Positions 7,517 to 10,719 of a stretch of 10,719 nucleotides of DNA are shown piece after piece (the first letter of the stretch is position 1; each line of letters begins with the position of its first letter). Source of the stretch: RGIG8775 sp045121195 (GTDB taxonomy: Bacteria; Bacillota; Clostridia; Oscillospirales; CAG-272); the NCBI GenBank assembly GCA_045121195.1, contig JBGVFO010000037.1, forward strand, positions 1-10,719, written 5' to 3'. The notes beneath the pieces were generated by a model. That model was given only the letters and a program-made list of their open reading frames with translations, was not told the origin of the DNA and searched no databases. The position numbers were made by a program, and so were the translations under genes.

Positions 7517-7523
7517 CTATTTT

Positions 7524-8267
7524 ATGCAACAAAAGCGGACGGTGGGCGGTCGCCTTTCCCTTTCCTTTTTGCTCTTTTCTCTGCTTTTAGGAGCTATCCT
7601 TCTCATGTTCGGTGCGATCACGCATCATTTCTCCGCCCCCGATACCACCGACGCGGACGTGCCGACCGCCAAGGAGTACACCGTCATTCTTGACCCCGGA
7701 CACGGCGGCGAGGACGGCGGCGCCGTCGGAAAGAACGGCGTTTATGAAAAGGACCTGAATCTCGCAGTCGCGCAAGAAATTGAAGCCGCGCTGGAGGAAA
7801 GAGGCATATCGGTCATCTGCACACGAACCGAGGACATCCTGCTCTACGATAGGAACGTCGACTACAAGGGGCGAAAAAAGATGCTGGATCTGGCGGCGCG
7901 CCTCAAGGTCGCCAAGGACACGCCCGATTCCGTTTTCATCAGCGTTCATATGAACTCCTTTCCCCAAACTCAATATAGCGGACTGCAGGTCTATTATTCG
8001 GGAAACGATCCTCGCTCTGCCACCCTCGCCAATCTGATACAGAACGAGGTGCGCCGACAGCTCCAGCCCGAAAACGCGAGGAAGACCAAGCAGGCATCCT
8101 CGAACATCTATCTCCTCGATCGCATTACCTCGCCTGCGATTCTTATTGAATGCGGATTTCTATCAAACGCCGAAGAATGCGAGAGACTCTCCACCGAGGC
8201 GTACCGAAAGGAATTGGCTTTGGTCCTTGCGACCGCCATCGCCGATTATGTAGATTCTCTCTCTTGA
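7524..8267 (+). CDS. N-acetylmuramoyl-L-alanine amidase, Amidase_3 family, CwlD-like, membrane-anchored
   Basis: Amidases of this zinc family cut the bond between N-acetylmuramic acid and the stem peptide of peptidoglycan. The 247-residue product has a basic N-terminus and one hydrophobic segment (about 11-33) with no clear cleavage site, so it looks like a membrane anchor facing the catalytic domain outward. Residues about 52-245 are the Amidase_3 domain. ILDPGHGGEDGG gives the zinc ligand His60, EKDLNLAVA gives Glu75, ISVHMNSF gives His142, and AILIECGF gives catalytic Glu209. Length and layout resemble CwlD, which makes muramic lactam in spore cortex, but non-spore amidases share them, so the cellular role is unsure. 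There are no SH3 or peptidoglycan-binding repeats. It is transcribed away from pyrH, and its stop codon overlaps the radA -35 box. Confidence 0.9.
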   Translation: MQQKRTVGGRLSLSFLLFSLLLGAILLMFGAITHHFSAPDTTDADVPTAKEYTVILDPGHGGEDGGAVGKNGVYEKDLNLAVAQEIEAALEERGISVICTRTEDILLYDRNVDYKGRKKMLDLAARLKVAKDTPDSVFISVHMNSFPQTQYSGLQVYYSGNDPRSATLANLIQNEVRRQLQPENARKTKQASSNIYLLDRITSPAILIECGFLSNAEECERLSTEAYRKELALVLATAIADYVDSLS

Positions 8268-8292
8268 CGAACGGAAAATTTTACAGTATAAT
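8264..8292 (+). promoter_or_regulatory. Sigma-A type promoter for radA
   Basis: TTGACG (8264-8269), then exactly 17 bp, then consensus TATAAT (8287-8292), 29 bp before the radA ATG. The -35 hexamer contains the TGA stop codon of the amidase gene (8265-8267). This is the best promoter match in the window and implies that radA is transcribed independently of the amidase. Confidence 0.85.
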
Positions 8293-8321
8293 AGGGAGGA
8301 ATACAACAAAAGGACGGAATT

Positions 8322-9710
8322 ATGAAAGGCTTAAAAACAGTTTACATCTGTGAAAATTGCGAATATAAAAGTCCGAAATGGCTTGGCAAGTGCCCCTCCT
8401 GCGGCGAATGGAACACCTTTGTGGAGGACGTGGTAGAGGCTACGCCCTCTGCCGCCGCCGTAAAGCGCACGTCTGCTATCAGCAGTGGCTCCGTGGGTGC
8501 AGTCGCCTATAAAGAGCTTTCCCTGCCCGATTTTATCCGCACCGACACGGGGCTTCATGAGCTTGACCGCGTGCTTGGCGGCGGTCTTGTAAACGGATCG
8601 GTGGTGCTTCTCTCCGGTGAGCCGGGTATCGGTAAATCTACCCTGCTTCTCCAGATCTCCGACAGCCTCGGAAAGAGCCACAAGGTGCTCTATATCTCGG
8701 GCGAGGAGTCCTACGGACAGCTTAAGCTCCGCGCGGGGCGTCTGGGCATCGACGGTACCAATCTGTTTATTCTCACCGAGACCAGTATGGAAAACATTCT
8801 CGGGCAGATCGATAAGGTCAAGCCCGACGTCGTTATCGTAGACTCGATCCAGACCATCTTCAGCGAGAAGATTGCGTCTGCCCCAGGCAGTCTGACGCAA
8901 GTCAAGGAATGCGCCCTTTCCTTTATCGAGCGCGCAAAAAGCCGCGGCACCTCGGTGATCCTCGTGGGTCACGTCAACAAGGAAGGTAGCATCGCGGGTC
9001 CCAAGACCCTTGAGCATATGGTGGATGCGGTGCTTTACTTCGAGGGAGAACGTCACCATTCTTACCGTATCATCCGCGCTATCAAAAACCGTTACGGCCC
9101 CACCAACGAAATCGGCGTATTTGAAATGACCGACGGCGGTCTTGAGCAGGTAGAAAATCCCTCCGAGATGCTTCTCTCGGGACGCCCCAAGAATATGTCG
9201 GGCAACTGCGCCGTCTGCACTATGGAGGGCACGCGCCCCATCATCGCCGAGATTCAGGCGCTGGTCACCAAATCGGTGCTTCCCGCCCCCAGAAGGACGG
9301 CAAGCGGTCTTGACTACAACAAGATGTGTCTTATCATTGCGGTGCTTGAAAAGCGGCTTGGTCTGCGCTTCTCCACCTGCGACGCCTTTATGAACGTAGT
9401 CGGCGGACTTCGCCTTGACGAGCCTGCCGTGGATATGGCGGTGGCTCTCGCTATGATCTCCTCCATCACCGATCGCGTGATTCCCGACGACCTCATTGCT
9501 ATCGGCGAGATCGGACTTGCGGGCGAATGCCGCGCGGTATCGAATCTTGAGCAACGCCTCAAGGAGGCGGCACGTCTCGGCTTTACCCGCGCCGTGATCC
9601 CCTACAAAAATTTTGAGAGCAAAAAGCTTGATTGCGGCATTGAGCTGATTCCCATCAAGGGCATCTACGAAGCAATCAAGGTGCTATTGCCGAATGAGAA
9701 AAACGATTAA
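8322..9710 (+). CDS. radA: DNA repair protein RadA (Sms)
   Basis: RadA is a RecA-like hexameric ATPase/helicase that helps process recombination intermediates and extends branch migration alongside RecA. The 462-residue product has the full family layout. An N-terminal zinc finger has Cys10, Cys13, Cys24 and Cys27. The Walker A motif GEPGIGKST is at 99-107, and the Walker B strand VVIVDSIQT at 170-178. The RadA-specific KNRYGP is at 255-260 (usually KNRFG; Tyr for Phe is a mild change). A C-terminal Lon-like domain spans about 285-455, with GLRLDEPAVDMAVALAM and IGEIGLAGE. ATG 8322 has AAAAGGA seven bases upstream. It has its own promoter and a strong terminator, so it is probably a single-gene transcript. 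It often neighbours clpC, cinA or disA elsewhere; none is seen here. Confidence 0.98.
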   Translation: MKGLKTVYICENCEYKSPKWLGKCPSCGEWNTFVEDVVEATPSAAAVKRTSAISSGSVGAVAYKELSLPDFIRTDTGLHELDRVLGGGLVNGSVVLLSGEPGIGKSTLLLQISDSLGKSHKVLYISGEESYGQLKLRAGRLGIDGTNLFILTETSMENILGQIDKVKPDVVIVDSIQTIFSEKIASAPGSLTQVKECALSFIERAKSRGTSVILVGHVNKEGSIAGPKTLEHMVDAVLYFEGERHHSYRIIRAIKNRYGPTNEIGVFEMTDGGLEQVENPSEMLLSGRPKNMSGNCAVCTMEGTRPIIAEIQALVTKSVLPAPRRTASGLDYNKMCLIIAVLEKRLGLRFSTCDAFMNVVGGLRLDEPAVDMAVALAMISSITDRVIPDDLIAIGEIGLAGECRAVSNLEQRLKEAARLGFTRAVIPYKNFESKKLDCGIELIPIKGIYEAIKVLLPNEKND

Positions 9711-9714
9711 GAAT

Positions 9715-9746
9715 AAAAAGCCTTCTCCCGTGAGAGAAGGCTTTTT
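9715..9746 (+). terminator. Intrinsic terminator after radA, probably bidirectional
   Basis: A perfect 13-bp inverted repeat, AAAAAGCCTTCTC and GAGAAGGCTTTTT, has a 6-base loop, begins four bases after the radA stop and is followed by a run of T. The A-rich left arm becomes a T tract on the other strand, so it can also end leftward transcription from the DeoR/HTH gene pair, whose last stop is at 9763. Confidence 0.92.
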
Positions 9747-9762
9747 TCTAACGTTTTAATCT

Positions 9763-9951
9763 TTACACTTCAAATGGATCGATATTTAACTTCTTGCAGA
9801 TTAAAACCACAACATCAAACGAGGCTCCACCGATATCACGAGATAAAAGTGTCATCAGCGTACTATATGGAACGCCTACCTCCTGTGAGAATTTACGCAA
9901 ACTCTGATATTGATCCAATATCAGATTTCTTAATCTTTGTTCCCGCGTCAT
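9763..9951 (-). CDS. Small stand-alone helix-turn-helix (XRE/Cro-like) DNA-binding protein
   Basis: This is a 62-residue protein made almost entirely of one HTH domain. A first helix is followed by SLRKFSQEVGVPYSTLMTLLSR (about 17-38), with the turn around Val25-Pro28 and the recognition helix 29-38. A final helix, FDVVVLICKKLNIDP, follows. The pattern resembles the N-terminal domain of phage-type repressors (LxxFAxxxGIPYSTLxxxL, then ICKxLxI), but no dimerisation or sensor domain follows. The ATG overlaps the stop of the DeoR-family gene as ATGA and has GAGGAG about five bases upstream, so translation is probably coupled. It may act as an accessory repressor or partner of the DeoR protein; its target is unknown. 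I do not recognise it as a named gene. Confidence 0.75.
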   Translation of the reverse strand: MTREQRLRNLILDQYQSLRKFSQEVGVPYSTLMTLLSRDIGGASFDVVVLICKKLNIDPFEV

Positions 9952-10718
9952 TTCGACTCCTCAACGACAATTACCCGAACGCCCTTTTCTTCTATTGCGG
10001 ATATTTGGTCTTCGACACATTCCCAATCGGTAATAACTGTATCAAAGGCGTTGATATCACAAACCTTTATAAAAGAATCCACTCCCACTTTGACGCCGGG
10101 AATCAGCAAATATTTTTGTCGACTGTTTTGAATAACAGAGCGTTGAAAGCTTGCAGTTTCATCCGTTCCGTTCGACAGACCAAATTGCGCAGTAACGCCA
10201 GCCCCCGTAATAAAGCAAGTATCAAAGTGCAATCGGCTGACAAATTCGCATGCCAAACTATCCACCAAAGAACCGCTTTGGCGCATTTTCCCGCCCGCAA
10301 CGTAAACATCGAGATTGGCAAAAAAACGGAGTTCTTTTGCCATGTCAACCGAGTTAACAACCACAGTATAGTGGATATTCTGAGGAAGAAATGAGAGCAT
10401 AATATATCCGAATGAACCACCGGCTAAATATATAGTGTCATTTTCTCGAATCATACCTGCCGCCGCACGCGCTATTTCCTTATAGTTGTCAAAAATCGGC
10501 ATTTTTTCAAAAACACGGTCAACGGGCGGTCTTACGCTCACCTGTCCGCTCTTGATGGCACCGCCGTGGGTTCTCTTGCAAAGCCCTTTTTGTTCGAGCA
10601 GGCGAAGATCTCTTCTTGCCGATTCATCCGATATACTGTATTTTCTTGTAATTTCCGCAATCGTTATTTTCCCGTTTGCTTGAATCATTTGTATAATCTC
10701 TTGATGTCTCTCTTCCAT
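9948..10718 (-). CDS. DeoR/GlpR-family transcriptional regulator with atypical sensor domain
   Basis: DeoR-family proteins are repressors that bind operators through an N-terminal winged HTH and sense phosphorylated sugars with a C-terminal domain. The 256-residue product has the DNA-binding part at about 1-55, with the typical SDESARRDLRLLEQKGL and RTHGGA. The C-terminal domain (about 75-230) keeps the family frame (NSVDMAKEL, VAGGKMRQSGS, ending DTVITD). Two usual ligand-site motifs are changed: the D-x-GTT type loop reads YLAGGSFGYIM (98-108), and the LLxDxSKFG type loop reads LLIPGVKVG (204-212). The ligand is therefore unclear and may not be a common sugar phosphate. The ATG lies one base from the window edge, so an upstream start and the promoter cannot be judged. 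It is the first visible gene of a two-gene unit with the small HTH protein. The region is more AT-rich than radA. Confidence 0.85.
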   Translation of the reverse strand: MEERHQEIIQMIQANGKITIAEITRKYSISDESARRDLRLLEQKGLCKRTHGGAIKSGQVSVRPPVDRVFEKMPIFDNYKEIARAAAGMIRENDTIYLAGGSFGYIMLSFLPQNIHYTVVVNSVDMAKELRFFANLDVYVAGGKMRQSGSLVDSLACEFVSRLHFDTCFITGAGVTAQFGLSNGTDETASFQRSVIQNSRQKYLLIPGVKVGVDSFIKVCDINAFDTVITDWECVEDQISAIEEKGVRVIVVEESK

Positions 10719-10719
10719 A

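Noticed and set aside
7494..7523. Upstream TTG start of the amidase
   Set aside because: It would put the AAGGAGGT ribosome site inside the gene, and it has no site of its own.
8331..9554. A 407-codon open frame on the minus strand opposite radA
   Set aside because: radA is complete with all family motifs. The antisense translation is low in recognisable structure and rich in His/Gly/Asp, as expected from reading GC-biased codons in reverse.

Overview
The window is about 10.7 kb of gene-dense bacterial chromosome. It most resembles a moderate-GC member of the Bacillota (Clostridia-like). The evidence is a gram-positive PolC replicase start, strong AGGAGG-type ribosome binding sites, sigma-A type promoters with 17-bp spacers, MEP-pathway isoprenoid genes, and the gene order pyrH-frr-uppS-cdsA-dxr-rseP-ispG-polC. 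A CwlD-like amidase is compatible with a spore former but does not prove it. Genus and species cannot be read from the sequence.

Bases 1-7346 hold one long leftward run of eight genes, read from right to left: pyrH (UMP kinase), frr (ribosome recycling factor), uppS (undecaprenyl diphosphate synthase), cdsA (CDP-diacylglycerol synthase), dxr (DXP reductoisomerase), rseP (site-2 intramembrane protease), ispG (HMBPP synthase) and the first 362 codons of polC. Gaps are short or absent, except for a 60-bp frr-uppS gap that holds a terminator-like hairpin. The run joins pyrimidine nucleotide supply, translation recycling, isoprenoid precursors (dxr, ispG), their use in the wall lipid carrier (uppS), phospholipid head-group activation (cdsA), membrane proteolysis (rseP) and replication (polC). 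A good sigma-A promoter lies just upstream of pyrH, so rpsB and tsf, the usual upstream partners, are not next to it here.

Bases 7347-7523 are an AT-rich divergent intergenic region. To its right, reading rightward, are a membrane-anchored N-acetylmuramoyl-L-alanine amidase (7524-8267) and radA (8322-9710). The radA promoter's -35 box overlaps the amidase stop codon. A strong terminator at 9715-9746 closes radA and probably also serves the convergent genes beyond it.

Bases 9763-10718 read leftward and hold a DeoR-family regulator followed, with a 4-bp ATGA overlap, by a 62-residue stand-alone HTH protein. This stretch is visibly more AT-rich than radA and looks like an accessory regulatory cassette. 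It is the least ordinary part of the window. I see no CRISPR array, insertion sequence, tRNA or rRNA, and no non-coding gap longer than about 180 bases. Most of the window is ordinary housekeeping sequence, and I do not claim a new system in it.
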